64,000 bases of DNA from Bradyrhizobium sp. CB2312 (GCF_029714425.1 NZ_CP121668.1:4175501-4239500); one strand, 5' to 3'. Shown: positions 1 through 8,582, counted from the first letter of the stretch. The notes: a model not told the origin generated them from the letters alone. Made by a program: numbers and translations.

Positions 1-1
1 C

Positions 2-601
2 GGGCCGTACTACTACAACGCAAATGCGCTTCGTGCCGTGGAGAACTTCCTAGACCCGGCGCACTTTCCGTTCGTGCACGCCAACCTCAATGGCAACCCC
101 GATGATCCCGACGAACTCGTGGATTACGATGTCGTGTTGACGGATGAAGGTTTGCGCACGAGCGAGATCACCTTGTTTCAGCCCTACGGCGATCATCGCG
201 GCATTCCCATCACGGCGGGCTATCATTACTACTGCTTCCGCCCCACGACGGCCTATTTCAACAAGAAGACCGGCGAGGTTGAGCGCTTCTGCACGTTCAT
301 GGCCGTCACGCCGATCGATCTGGAAAATTGCGCGCTGCATCTGACCGCCGCCATCAACTATGGCTTTGATGTCGGCGTCGAGCAGATCGTGGCGCGCCTG
401 GACAAGGTGTACGAGCAGGATCGCGTGATCGTCGAGTCGCAACGCCCGAAGACTTTGCCGCTTCATCCCAAGGACGAGATACATCTGAGAAGCGACCTTC
501 TCGGCGTGGAGTATCGCCGCTGGCTTCGTGCTTTGGCGGGTGACGGACCCATGCCGGATCGCGCGCAAGAGGCGGCGGCCGAGGGCGCGGTCGCAGACTG
601 A
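2..601 (+). CDS. Rieske-type aromatic ring-hydroxylating oxygenase, C-terminal part (5' end outside window)
   Basis: The open frame runs in from the left edge, so only about the last 199 residues are seen and the N-terminal Rieske [2Fe-2S] domain is missing. The segment begins with the motif ENFLDPAHFPFVH, the usual signature of the mononuclear-iron catalytic domain of VanA-like oxygenases. Its two histidines would be iron ligands; an aspartate further on (in YEQDRVIVESQRP) may be the third. Family members hydroxylate or O-demethylate aromatic acids using electrons from a separate reductase, in the cytoplasm. The substrate cannot be told from this fragment. An open frame at the contig edge is expected and does not suggest a pseudogene. 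The MFS transporter gene follows 280 bases downstream on the same strand and could supply substrate, but this is inference. Confidence 0.85.
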   Translation, partial: GPYYYNANALRAVENFLDPAHFPFVHANLNGNPDDPDELVDYDVVLTDEGLRTSEITLFQPYGDHRGIPITAGYHYYCFRPTTAYFNKKTGEVERFCTFMAVTPIDLENCALHLTAAINYGFDVGVEQIVARLDKVYEQDRVIVESQRPKTLPLHPKDEIHLRSDLLGVEYRRWLRALAGDGPMPDRAQEAAAEGAVAD

Positions 602-881
602 GTGACCGGGCGAAGCGCAGTACGACTGATATTGAAGAAGGCGCTTTGAGAGCGGTGGGCTTCGCACGTTCGATCGCATAAAATAACATCATGTTAGGTT
701 TATCGAATAACTGGGTAATTGTGTTAGCCCGGCGAAAGCCTATTGTCGCAATCAATCAGAGACCCCATCGGCAGTGACGAGCGCTCGCGAAGCTTTCGCA
801 GAGCGGGCGGAGAGTGCTGCCCAATTTCTCCAAGAAGCCCGGCAACGGGACGTCAAAAAAACCCAGTGGAGGAACTTTGAG
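602..881. other. Intergenic stretch, relatively A+T-rich, before the MFS gene
   Basis: About 280 bases with no credible gene. The part around 675-730 is clearly richer in A and T than its surroundings, as expected for a promoter region, but no convincing -35/-10 pair could be fixed by eye. Confidence 0.3.
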
Positions 882-2270
882 ATGACCGCGACCCGTCAGA
901 CGAGTCAGTCCAGGAAGGCCGCTGCCAGCGGCTGGATCGGTTCGGCTCTCGAATATTATGACTTCTTCATCTACGCCACCGCCGCCTCGCTGATCTTCCC
1001 GCAAATCTTCTTCCCGTCGGAGAATCCGACCGTCGCCATCGTCGCATCGCTGGCGACCTACGGCGTCGGCTATGTGGCCCGGCCGATCGGCGCCTTCGTG
1101 CTCGGACATTGGGGCGACACCCATGGCCGCAAGACCGTGCTCATCGTCTGCATGTTCCTGATGGGCATCTCGACCATGGCGGTGGGGGTTCTACCGACCT
1201 ATCAACAGGTCGGCATTTTGGCGCCGATCCTGCTCGTCATCCTCCGCCTCGTGCAGGGCTTTGCCGTGGCCGGTGAAATCTCCGGCGCCAGCTCGATGAT
1301 CCTGGAGCACGCGCCGTTCGGACGGCGCGGCTTCTATGCGAGCTTCGCGCTTCAGGGCGTGCAGGCTGGACAGATCCTTGCGGCGGCGGTGTTCCTGCCG
1401 CTGGCGGCCTATATGCCGACCGAAGCCTTCAACAGCTGGGGCTGGCGAATTCCGTTCCTGCTCAGCTTCTTCGTCATCGTCGCCGGCTACATCATTCGCC
1501 GCGAAGTCGACGAAACCCCTGCCTTTGCCCGCGAGGGCGAGCGGGGAGAAACGCCGCGGTCGCCCATTGTTCAGGCCATCAAGCTGAGCTGGCGCGACAT
1601 GCTCAGGGTCATCTGCATGGCGCTGATGAATGTCATCCCCGTTGTTGCCACCATCTTCGGTGCGGCCTATGCGGTGCAGCCGGCCTATGGCATCGGTTTT
1701 GCCAAGGACGTCTATCTGTGGATCCCGGTCCTCGGAAACATGCTGGCCATATTCGTCATTCCCTTCGTCGGCAATCTCTCCGACAAGGTCGGCCGCAAGC
1801 CTCCGATCATCGTCGGCGCGCTTCTCTCCGGCCTGCTCGCGTTCGGCTATCTCTACGCCATCAGCATCAAGAACGTGCCGCTCGCGATCCTGCTGTCGCT
1901 GTTGATGTGGGGCGTCGTCTATCAGGGCTACAACGCGATCTTCCCGAGCTTCTACCCGGAGCTGTTTCCGACGCGCACCCGTGTGTCGGCAATGGCGATC
2001 TCGCAGAACATCGGCACGACCATCACCGCGTTGCTCCCGGCGCTGTTTGCGACCGTGGCGCCTCCCGGCTCGGCCAACATTCCCTTGACGGTCGGGGCGA
2101 TCGCCTTCGGCATCACGGTGATCGCGGCGCTGGCGGCCGTCACGGCACGGGAAACCTACCGGATCAGCATCGACGATCTCGGCAATCCCAAGGCCGTGCC
2201 GATGCCGCGGGACGATTATGAGCGGCAGCGCGCGGAGGCGGCGAGCGGTGCGGCCGCAATTCCGACCTGA
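882..2270 (+). CDS. MFS transporter, metabolite:H+ symporter (MHS) type
   Basis: A 462-residue inner-membrane transporter with about 12 hydrophobic segments. The motif GSALEYYDFFIYATAASLIF near the N-terminus, and the loop 2-3 motif GHWGDTHGRK, are typical of the MHS branch (ShiA, ProP, KgtP, CitA relatives), which import organic acids, betaines or similar solutes with protons. The ATG at 882 was chosen because GGAGG lies at 868-872 and the transporter fold starts just after it. The frame stays open up to 774, but the extra residues look unlike any transporter start. The gene lies 121 bases before a BKACE gene on the same strand, so the substrate may be an acid or quaternary amine degraded by the enzymes that follow. 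The substrate is inference. Confidence 0.85.
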   Translation: MTATRQTSQSRKAAASGWIGSALEYYDFFIYATAASLIFPQIFFPSENPTVAIVASLATYGVGYVARPIGAFVLGHWGDTHGRKTVLIVCMFLMGISTMAVGVLPTYQQVGILAPILLVILRLVQGFAVAGEISGASSMILEHAPFGRRGFYASFALQGVQAGQILAAAVFLPLAAYMPTEAFNSWGWRIPFLLSFFVIVAGYIIRREVDETPAFAREGERGETPRSPIVQAIKLSWRDMLRVICMALMNVIPVVATIFGAAYAVQPAYGIGFAKDVYLWIPVLGNMLAIFVIPFVGNLSDKVGRKPPIIVGALLSGLLAFGYLYAISIKNVPLAILLSLLMWGVVYQGYNAIFPSFYPELFPTRTRVSAMAISQNIGTTITALLPALFATVAPPGSANIPLTVGAIAFGITVIAALAAVTARETYRISIDDLGNPKAVPMPRDDYERQRAEAASGAAAIPT

Positions 2271-2391
2271 CGGGAGCGCAAGGAAGCCATGCCGCTGCAA
2301 TCGGTGATGTTTGCAGCGGCAGGCTTAACGCGTTACGTGATTGTCTGGTCGAACCTTCCGCGCGCGAGCGCGATCATCATGAGGTCAAGGG

Positions 2392-3219
2392 ATGAACCCT
2401 GTCGTCGTTGCTGTCGCCATCACCGGCTCCGTTCCGCGCAAGAAGGACAATCCGGCGGTGCCGATTCTGCCGTCCGAACAGATCGAGTCGACCCATCAGG
2501 CCTTTGAGGCCGGCGCCACGCTCGCCCATATCCATGTTCGCAACGATGACGAGACGCCGTCCTCGGATCCCGAGCGCTTTGCCCTGGTGCAGGAGGGCAT
2601 CAGGATACATTGTCCGAGGATGATCGTTCAGTTCTCGACCGGTGGACGCGGCCGCGATCCCTCGGCGCGCGGATCGTCGCTCTATCTCAAGCCGGACATG
2701 GCCTCGCTCTCCACGGGCTCGGTGAACTTTCCGACCATCGTCTACGAGAACAGCGCCGCGCTCGTCGAGACACTCGCGACCAGCATGAAGTCAAATGGCA
2801 TCCGGCCGGAAATCGAGATCTTCGATCTGTCGCATCTGCATGGCGCCCGTCGCCTGATCGAGGCGGGGCTGATGGACGCACGTCCGCATGTGCAGTTCGT
2901 GATGGGCGTCAAGAATGCGATGCCGGCCGACGAGCATGTCCTCGACATCCTGATGGGAGAATTGAGGCGGCTGATTCCGCAAGCGACCTGGACCGCCGCC
3001 GGGATCGGACGCCACCAGGCCGAGGTCATGGGCTGGGCGCTCGCACGAGGCGCCGACGCAGTTCGCACCGGGCTCGAGGACAATATCAGGGTCGACAAGA
3101 CGCGCCTTGCCGCCAGCAACGCCGAGCTCGTGACCATCGCCTGCGAGGCTGTCGCGCGCCATGGCCGGCGCGTTGCGACCGCGGCCGAGGCGCGATCCCT
3201 GCTCGGGCTCGCGGGGTAG
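2392..3219 (+). CDS. Beta-keto acid cleavage enzyme (BKACE, DUF849 family), paralog 1
   Basis: A 275-residue TIM-barrel protein of the DUF849/BKACE family. Known members condense a beta-keto acid with acetyl-CoA and split it to acetoacetate plus a new acyl-CoA; they act in lysine fermentation (Kce) and carnitine breakdown. The zinc motif AHIHVR places histidines at residues 46 and 48, exactly as in Kce, and the third ligand, glutamate in GLEDN, falls near residue 229. The C-terminal SNAELV segment is also typical. A second, clearly different paralog lies at 5947-6822. The neighbouring CoA-transferase and transporters suggest one catabolic unit. The substrate class is set by residues that cannot be judged by eye, so the true substrate is unknown. 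Confidence 0.85.
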   Translation: MNPVVVAVAITGSVPRKKDNPAVPILPSEQIESTHQAFEAGATLAHIHVRNDDETPSSDPERFALVQEGIRIHCPRMIVQFSTGGRGRDPSARGSSLYLKPDMASLSTGSVNFPTIVYENSAALVETLATSMKSNGIRPEIEIFDLSHLHGARRLIEAGLMDARPHVQFVMGVKNAMPADEHVLDILMGELRRLIPQATWTAAGIGRHQAEVMGWALARGADAVRTGLEDNIRVDKTRLAASNAELVTIACEAVARHGRRVATAAEARSLLGLAG

Positions 3220-3353
3220 GGGCTGCTGCCTCCTGCTGACATGCTCCCGGCTGCCTTCTGCCATTCGGCGGATGGCGTTCCCCCGCGCCGAGTCGCCGGG
3301 TAAGACGGGCGTCACAGGCGTGATCGGCGCCTGCCGGGCAGGCGACCTTTGGA

Positions 3354-4559
3354 ATGCGGTTCTTGAAATCTGACAGCAGGCTCATCGGGGTCCTGCTGGT
3401 CCTGGCGATCACCCAACTCATCGGATGGGGTACGATCGGCCTTCCCGCCATCGTCGGACGCGATCTCGCGGCTGACCTCGGCATGAGCCTGCCGGCGGTG
3501 TTCGGCGGCACCTCCGTTCTCTATGTCACGATGGGCCTGTGCGCCCCCTGGCTCGCCAAGGCGTTCGCGCGGCATGGCGCGCGCAAGGTCATGATGGTCG
3601 GGACGGTCCTCACCGTGCCCGGATTCGTGCTGCTGTCCTTCGCGCGCGAGCCGGTGCTCTACTTCGCCGCCTGGACCATCTTCGGCGTCGCCGGCAGCGC
3701 CACGCTCTCGACCGGCGCCTATATCATGCTGAACGAGATCGCCGGGCGGCAGGCCAAGAGCGCGATCGGCGCGCTCATGCTGGTGACGGGCCTCTCTAGC
3801 AGCATCTTCTGGCCGGCCACGTCGTACCTCAGCGGCCATCTCGGCTGGCGCGGGACCTGTCTCGTCTATGCCGCCATGCTGCTCCTCGTGTCGCTGCCGC
3901 TCTTTGCGTTCGCGGCGCCGCGCCGGACCGTCGCGAAGGACGAGGGTGCTGCGCCGGCGAAGCGCGCGGAGGCGCCGCGGATTGCGCGGAGCACGTTCGG
4001 CCTCGTCGTCTCTGCGATCGCCCTCAATGCGTTCGTCAATTTCGGTCTCGGCGCAGTGTTCATCGAGTTGCTGCGGGCGGAGGGACTGGCGCCGGCGCAG
4101 GCGATCGCGTTCGGCTCCATGCTCGGCGTGATCCAGGTCAGCGCCCGCGGGCTCGACTTCCTCGGCGGCGGGCGCTGGGACGGCATCACGACCGGGCTCG
4201 TCGCCGGCACGGCGCTGCCCGTGGCGATGTTGCTCTTGATGCTGAGCGAGGGCGCGACCTGGGCGGTCGCGGTCTTCATCCTGCTCTATGGTGCCGGCAG
4301 CGGTGCCATGGCGGTGGCGCGGGCGACCATCCCACTGGTGTTCTACGACCAGGCGGAATTCGCCAAGGCGATGTCGATGATCGCGCTGCCGCTCAATCTG
4401 GCCTCGGCGATCTCGCCGCCGCTGCTCGCCGGCCTGCTCACCCAGTTCGGCAGCCGCGGCGCGCTCGGTCTCACCTTCGTGTTCTCCTGCGCCACGGTGC
4501 TGATCCTGGTCCTGCTCGGACGCCGGAGGCCGCAAGTGGCAGCGGCGGCCGCGGCCTGA
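3354..4559 (+). CDS. MFS transporter, substrate unknown
   Basis: A 401-residue protein with about 12 predicted membrane segments and few loops, typical of the major facilitator superfamily. It starts MRFLKSDSRL with the first membrane helix straight after. The central loop (about residues 180-205) is rich in Ala, Arg and Lys, as expected for the cytoplasmic loop between the two halves. It is not closely similar to the MHS transporter at 882-2270, so the cluster has two unrelated carriers. It lies between the first BKACE and the CoA-transferase gene on the same strand, which suggests uptake or export of a substrate or product of that route. No motif gives the substrate. Confidence 0.75.
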   Translation: MRFLKSDSRLIGVLLVLAITQLIGWGTIGLPAIVGRDLAADLGMSLPAVFGGTSVLYVTMGLCAPWLAKAFARHGARKVMMVGTVLTVPGFVLLSFAREPVLYFAAWTIFGVAGSATLSTGAYIMLNEIAGRQAKSAIGALMLVTGLSSSIFWPATSYLSGHLGWRGTCLVYAAMLLLVSLPLFAFAAPRRTVAKDEGAAPAKRAEAPRIARSTFGLVVSAIALNAFVNFGLGAVFIELLRAEGLAPAQAIAFGSMLGVIQVSARGLDFLGGGRWDGITTGLVAGTALPVAMLLLMLSEGATWAVAVFILLYGAGSGAMAVARATIPLVFYDQAEFAKAMSMIALPLNLASAISPPLLAGLLTQFGSRGALGLTFVFSCATVLILVLLGRRRPQVAAAAAA

Positions 4560-4712
4560 CGGGATATTCGCGGCGCGGAAATTCGCCGCCGCCGGGGCGG
4601 GGATGGCCGTATGCCTGGAGCGCAGTGCTCGGGGAGCGAAAATGGTGTATCCGCAGGGGGCGCGGCTTGGCTCGAGCCGCCGCGCCAACACCAGTTCCCG
4701 GAGGAAACTTAC

Positions 4713-5942
4713 ATGTCGGCCTTGCCGCTCTCAGGCATCAAGATCCTTGACCTCACCCGCGTGCTTGCCGGCCCCCTGTCGGCCCAGATGCTGGGCGATC
4801 TCGGCGCGGAGGTGATCAAGATCGAGCGGCCGGGCACCGGCGACGACGCCCGCGCGTTCGGCCCGCCCTATCTCACCGATCCCGAGGGCAAGGCGAACAA
4901 CAACAATTCCTTCTACCTTTGCGCCAACCGCAACAAGAAGTCGGTCACCGTCAACATCGCCAAGCCCGAGGGGCAGGCGATCATCCGGGAGCTTGCCAAG
5001 GATGCCGACGTCTTCATGGAGAACTACAAGGTCGGCGATCTCAAGCGCTACGGCCTCGACTACGAGACCATCAAGGCGATCAACCCAAAAATCATCTACT
5101 GCTCGGTGACCGGCTTCGGCCAGACCGGCCCTTACGCGCCGCGCGCCGGCTACGACGCCATCCTCCAGGCGATGGGCGGCCTGATGAGCGTCACCGGCCA
5201 TATCGACGGCGAGCCGGGCGAGGGCCCGATGAAGGTCGGCCCGTCGATCGTCGACTACATGACCGGCATGAACACCTCGATCGGAATCCTCTCGGCGCTC
5301 TATCATCGCGACGTCAATGGCGGGCAGGGGCAGCACATCGACGTCTGCCTGTTCGACACCGTGATCGCCTCGCTCTCGCACTGGCTGCAGATCTACCTCG
5401 TCAACGGCAAGATGCCGCCGCGCCGCGGCACCTGGGGCAATGGCGGCATGCCGGCCGGCGTGTTCCGCTGCACCGACGGCGAGCTGATGCTGGTGGTCGG
5501 AAATGACGGCCAGTTCCGGAAGACCTGTGCCGTGCTCGGCGAGCCGGAGCTGGCGAACGACAAGCGCTTCATCAAGAACAACGACCGCGTCGTGCACGGC
5601 AAGGAGATCATGGCGATCTTCGCCGGCCTGTTCCTGAAAAAGCCGGTGGCCTACTGGCTGGAGAAGCTGGAGGAGGCCGGCGTGCCGTCAGGTCCGATCA
5701 ACAATTTCGAGCAGGTGTTCTCCGATCCGCACGTGCAGTCGCGCGGCATGCGGGTCAAGGTCGACCATCCGTTCGAGCCCGATCTGTCGCTGATCCGCAA
5801 CGCGCTGACCCTCTCGGAGACCCCGATCGAGACCTACCGCGCCCCGCCGCTGCTCGGCGAGCACACCCAGGAAATTCTCGGTGGCAAGCTCGGCTATGAT
5901 GCGGGGAAGATCGAGGAGCTTAAGAAGCAGGGGATTATCTGA
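4713..5942 (+). CDS. Class III CoA-transferase (CaiB/BaiF family)
   Basis: A 409-residue protein of the family that moves CoA between carboxylic acids (formyl-CoA:oxalate, carnitine and succinyl-CoA:acid CoA-transferases). The N-terminus GIKILDLTRVLAGPLSAQML and the following DLGAEVIKIERP are diagnostic. The segment GYDAILQAMGGLMSVTG near residue 148 holds the aspartate expected to form the acyl-anhydride intermediate. The start at 4713 was chosen for its strong ribosome-binding site (GGAGGAA at 4700-4706); the frame is open to 4611 but those residues are not family-like. The stop lies only 4 bases before the second BKACE gene, so the two are very probably co-translated. It likely activates the acid, or recycles the acyl-CoA, handled by that enzyme. 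Confidence 0.9.
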   Translation: MSALPLSGIKILDLTRVLAGPLSAQMLGDLGAEVIKIERPGTGDDARAFGPPYLTDPEGKANNNNSFYLCANRNKKSVTVNIAKPEGQAIIRELAKDADVFMENYKVGDLKRYGLDYETIKAINPKIIYCSVTGFGQTGPYAPRAGYDAILQAMGGLMSVTGHIDGEPGEGPMKVGPSIVDYMTGMNTSIGILSALYHRDVNGGQGQHIDVCLFDTVIASLSHWLQIYLVNGKMPPRRGTWGNGGMPAGVFRCTDGELMLVVGNDGQFRKTCAVLGEPELANDKRFIKNNDRVVHGKEIMAIFAGLFLKKPVAYWLEKLEEAGVPSGPINNFEQVFSDPHVQSRGMRVKVDHPFEPDLSLIRNALTLSETPIETYRAPPLLGEHTQEILGGKLGYDAGKIEELKKQGII

Positions 5943-5946
5943 TTTC

Positions 5947-6822
5947 ATGGCCGGCAAAACCATCATCACCTGCGCCATCACCGGCAACCTGACGAAGCCC
6001 GAGCAGTCGCCGTACCTGCCGATCACGCCCGAGCAGATCGCGACGTCCGCGCTGGAAGCGGCTGAGGCCGGCGCCGCCATCGCCCACATCCATGTGCGCG
6101 ATCCCGCGACGGGGCGGCCGTCGATGGAGATCGATCTCTACCGCGATGTCGTGGATCGCATCCGCGCCCGCAACGAGAGCCTGGTCATCAATCTCACCAC
6201 CGGCCCAGGCGGGCGTTTCGTGCCCTCGATCGAAGACCCCCGCGTCGCCGGGCCCGGCACCACGCTGCTTGCGCCCGAAAAGCGCGTCGAGCATGTCGAG
6301 CTCATCAAGCCCGACATCTGCACGCTCGATCTCAACACCATGAATTCCGGCGGCGAGGTCGTGATCAACACGCCGCGCAACGTCCGCATCATGGCCGAGC
6401 GGATGACGGCGGCGGGCGTGCTGCCGGAGATCGAGCTGTTCGATTCCGGCGACTGTCATCTGGCGCGCGACATGCTCGCCGACGGCTCGCTGAAAGGGCC
6501 GGGCCTGTTCTCGCTCGTGCTCGGCGTCAAATACGGCTTCTCCGCGACGCCGGAGACCATGTTCTACGCGCGCAGCCTGCTGCCGCCGGGCGCGATCTGG
6601 TCCGGCTTCGGCATTGGCCGCGCCGAGTTCCCGATGGTCGCGCAGGCCTATTTGCTCGGCGGGCACGCCCGCGTCGGCATGGAGGACAACCTTTATATGT
6701 CCAAGGGCGTGCTGGCCAAGAGCAATGCCGAGCTGGTCGCGCACGCCGCCGGTATTCTAAAAAGCCTCGGCGCGAGCGTTGCGACCGCGCATGACGCGCG
6801 CGCGATGCTGGGGCTGGCGTAG
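5947..6822 (+). CDS. Beta-keto acid cleavage enzyme (BKACE, DUF849 family), paralog 2
   Basis: A 291-residue BKACE homolog. The zinc-binding AHIHVR motif gives histidines at about 47 and 49, and GMEDN near the C-terminus gives the third ligand, glutamate. It is longer than paralog 1 and differs through most of its length; for example it has NLTTGPGGRFVPS where paralog 1 has QFSTGGRGRDPS. The two therefore probably act on different beta-keto acids. The ATG at 5947 follows the CoA-transferase stop by 4 bases and matches the family start. The expected reaction is beta-keto acid plus acetyl-CoA giving acetoacetate plus an acyl-CoA. The tight link to a CoA-transferase is the best clue to its role. 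Confidence 0.88.
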   Translation: MAGKTIITCAITGNLTKPEQSPYLPITPEQIATSALEAAEAGAAIAHIHVRDPATGRPSMEIDLYRDVVDRIRARNESLVINLTTGPGGRFVPSIEDPRVAGPGTTLLAPEKRVEHVELIKPDICTLDLNTMNSGGEVVINTPRNVRIMAERMTAAGVLPEIELFDSGDCHLARDMLADGSLKGPGLFSLVLGVKYGFSATPETMFYARSLLPPGAIWSGFGIGRAEFPMVAQAYLLGGHARVGMEDNLYMSKGVLAKSNAELVAHAAGILKSLGASVATAHDARAMLGLA

Positions 6823-6992
6823 CACGACGTCGGCGCCGGATTACTGAGCATGGATTGGTGACCTCAGTGTGGCGCTGGCCGGGTCTTGCGTGGAGCTTGC
6901 GCGCAATCCCCAGATAAACCCGGTCCGTAGTCGCGCAGGCTTCCGCTTCGCGCGCGAGTCTGATCTCTTTCCGTAAGTCGGGAGGGAAGCGC

Positions 6993-7208
6993 ATGTCTTA
7001 TACGATCGGGTTCCAGGCCAAGGACCAGAACGCAATTCTGGCGACCGAGGCGGCCACCGCCAATCAGGCCGTCGCCATCATCGCCGCGTTGCGGCAGAGC
7101 GCCGACGAGATCAAGTTCATCCGCTCGCCGCAGGAAGGCGAGATGGGCATCGAGATGCTGCTGCTGCTCGCCAAGGAAGAGGCCGAGGAGATGCCGCAGC
7201 GGGGCTGA
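6993..7208 (+). CDS. Small conserved-looking hypothetical protein
   Basis: A 71-residue protein preceded by a good ribosome-binding site (GGGAGGGA ending about 8 bases before the ATG). It is rich in Ala and Glu and has no signal peptide or membrane segment; the pattern suggests a short beta strand, then helices (residues about 18-38 and 50-68). Codon use matches that of real genes nearby, which supports coding. No family is recognised. It is followed at once by a RIME-like palindromic repeat. A function cannot be assigned. Confidence 0.6.
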   Translation: MSYTIGFQAKDQNAILATEAATANQAVAIIAALRQSADEIKFIRSPQEGEMGIEMLLLLAKEEAEEMPQRG

Positions 7209-7209
7209 G

Positions 7210-7314
7210 GCATGATCCGGACCCGGAGGGCCGCGTTAGCGCAAAGTGCGCAGCGGTTTCCCGGAAAGATCATGCTCAAACAGTAAACTAAAGCGCGATC
7301 TAATCGCGCTTTAG
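7210..7314. repeat. RIME-like composite palindromic element
   Basis: The ends GCATGATC (7210-7217) and GATCATGC (7268-7275) form an inverted repeat, flanked inside by CCGG on both sides. It is followed by an 11-bp perfect hairpin, CTAAAGCGCGA (7288-7298) against TCGCGCTTTAG (7304-7314). Similar arrangements recur at 59918-59966 and, more loosely, at 52052-52099. They resemble the intergenic mosaic elements of rhizobia. Confidence 0.65.
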
Positions 7315-7403
7315 CCCCGCCGCCATACTTCGATCAGAAGCGAAACATGCTGGCTGCGGAATGATGTAGAAGGCACCAGTGTTGCTCGAACCGAAGGTGG
7401 CCC

Positions 7404-7796
7404 ATGAAACGCGAAACGCTCCGCGTCGAACCGATCTCGTCTTATCTCGATCGCTGGAAGGCGCCGACCTCGCCGGTGACGCGTGCCGGCAACATGATCT
7501 TCGTCGCAGGCCTGCCGCCGTTCGATCCCGAGACGGGCGAGCTTGCGGAGATGCCGATCGAGCGGCAGAGCGAGATCATCATGGAGCAGATGAAGCTGTG
7601 CCTCGAGACGGCCGGCGCCTCGCTCGACAACGTCATGAAGTGCAACGTCTACTGCACCTCGACCAGGCACTTCGCCGCGTTCAACACGGTCTATGCGCGC
7701 TATTTCCCCAATGATCCGCCGGCGCGGATCTTCGTCTGCACGCCGGAATGGTTCGGCCCCTTCGACGTCGAGATCGACTGCATCGCGATGATGTGA
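7404..7796 (+). CDS. RidA (YjgF/UK114) family protein
   Basis: A 130-residue trimeric-type RidA family member. The C-terminal part PPARIFVCTPEWFGPFDVEID matches the family pattern in which the arginine binds the substrate carboxylate and the acidic VEID end lines the cleft between subunits. Canonical RidA hydrolyses reactive enamine/imine intermediates (2-aminoacrylate) made by PLP enzymes; other subgroups act in specific catabolic routes. The segment GLPPFDPETGELAEMPIERQ is typical of the early part of the fold. It stands alone between two RIME-like repeats, downstream of the BKACE genes and on the same strand. Whether it is general damage control or part of that pathway is open. Confidence 0.85.
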   Translation: MKRETLRVEPISSYLDRWKAPTSPVTRAGNMIFVAGLPPFDPETGELAEMPIERQSEIIMEQMKLCLETAGASLDNVMKCNVYCTSTRHFAAFNTVYARYFPNDPPARIFVCTPEWFGPFDVEIDCIAMM

Positions 7797-7802
7797 GGAT
7801 CA

Positions 7803-7862
7803 AAGCGTTTTCGAGCGAAGTGGATGCCGGTTCGCGTGAAGAAAACGTGTCAAACAAGAGTC
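7803..7862. repeat. RIME-like repeat
   Basis: The sequence AAAGCGTTTTCGAGCGAAGT followed by a GGTTCGCGTGAAGAAAACGTG arm forms an imperfect palindrome of the kind common in rhizobial intergenic mosaic elements. It fills the gap between the convergent ridA-like and tetR-like genes and may act as a shared 3' structure. Confidence 0.6.
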
Positions 7863-8524
7863 TAACGCGCAGCGACCCTTGACGGCGCCTTCGCCTCCGT
7901 CCGCCCCGCCGTCAGCGCCATCGTCGCGACGCTGACGACGCGCGCGACCACGTCCTCGACGTCGTCGAGATCGCATTTGCCTTCCGACAGCTTCGTCAAG
8001 CGCTCGCTCTCGCGGATGGTGTGATGCGCCATCGCGAGCGCGAAGTTCAGGCCCCAATAGATCTCGACCTCGCTGCGGTCGGGCAGGGATCTGCGCATCG
8101 CGCCGGCGAATTTGCGCAAATGGTCGATCTCGCGGTTCTTGATGCGGCGGATCGGCGGCACGGATTCGATCGAGGCGCGGATCATGAAGCGTGCCGCGGT
8201 CGAGCGCTCGTTCTCGGGGCCGAGGCAGCCACGCAAGGTCGGGCCGACCAGCGCATGCAGGATCACCTCGATCGGCGCGCGGCCGCCGCCTTGCTCTTCC
8301 GCCGCTTTCAATTCGCGCAAACGCTCGCGGTTGGTCGCGATCGAGCGCGTGACAAATAATTCCGCGATCAGCTCGTCCTTCGAGCCGAAATGATAATTCA
8401 CCGCGGCGAGGTTGACCCCGGCTTCCGCGACGATGTCGCGCAGCGTGACGTCGCCAAAACCGCGATCGGCATAGAGCCGTTCGGCGGCGGCGAGAATGGC
8501 GGACCTGGTGTGATCGCTGGCCAT
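7862..8524 (-). CDS. TetR family transcriptional regulator
   Basis: A 220-residue repressor. The N-terminal helix-turn-helix is clear: ILAAAERLYADRGFGDVTLR, then a recognition helix ending in AAVNYHFGSKDELIAEL, as in classic TetR proteins. The C-terminal ligand domain (residues about 60-210) is of the TetR_C type. The start at 8524 is the only one that gives a normal TetR N-terminus; the frame stays open far upstream only because it is antisense to the acyl-CoA dehydrogenase gene. It is divergent from that gene, with a 207-base gap holding a dyad GAAAC-N4-GTTTG of the kind bound by fatty-acid regulators such as PsrA. It therefore probably represses the acyl-CoA dehydrogenase/phosphotransferase operon and itself, released by an acyl-CoA. 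The ligand is inference. Confidence 0.9.
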   Translation of the reverse strand: MASDHTRSAILAAAERLYADRGFGDVTLRDIVAEAGVNLAAVNYHFGSKDELIAELFVTRSIATNRERLRELKAAEEQGGGRAPIEVILHALVGPTLRGCLGPENERSTAARFMIRASIESVPPIRRIKNREIDHLRKFAGAMRRSLPDRSEVEIYWGLNFALAMAHHTIRESERLTKLSEGKCDLDDVEDVVARVVSVATMALTAGRTEAKAPSRVAAR

Positions 8525-8551
8525 GGCTTGCCCCCAGGGAGGGAGTTGCAA

Positions 8552-8582
8552 TTCAAACAGTTGTATGAAACTATCGTTTGAA
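8552..8582. promoter_or_regulatory. Candidate TetR operator between divergent genes
   Basis: A perfect inverted repeat TTCAAAC (8552-8558) and GTTTGAA (8576-8582) spans the gap between the TetR and acyl-CoA dehydrogenase genes. Inside its right half, GAAAC-TATC-GTTTG (8567-8580) fits the published PsrA-type pattern (G/C)AAAC-N2-4-GTTT(G/C). It lies about 30 bases upstream of the tetR start, where binding would block transcription. Confidence 0.5.

Noticed and set aside
3312..4691. Long minus-strand frame opposite the second MFS gene
   Set aside because: Composition is Arg/Glu/His-rich shadow sequence without motifs, while the plus strand encodes a clear transporter.
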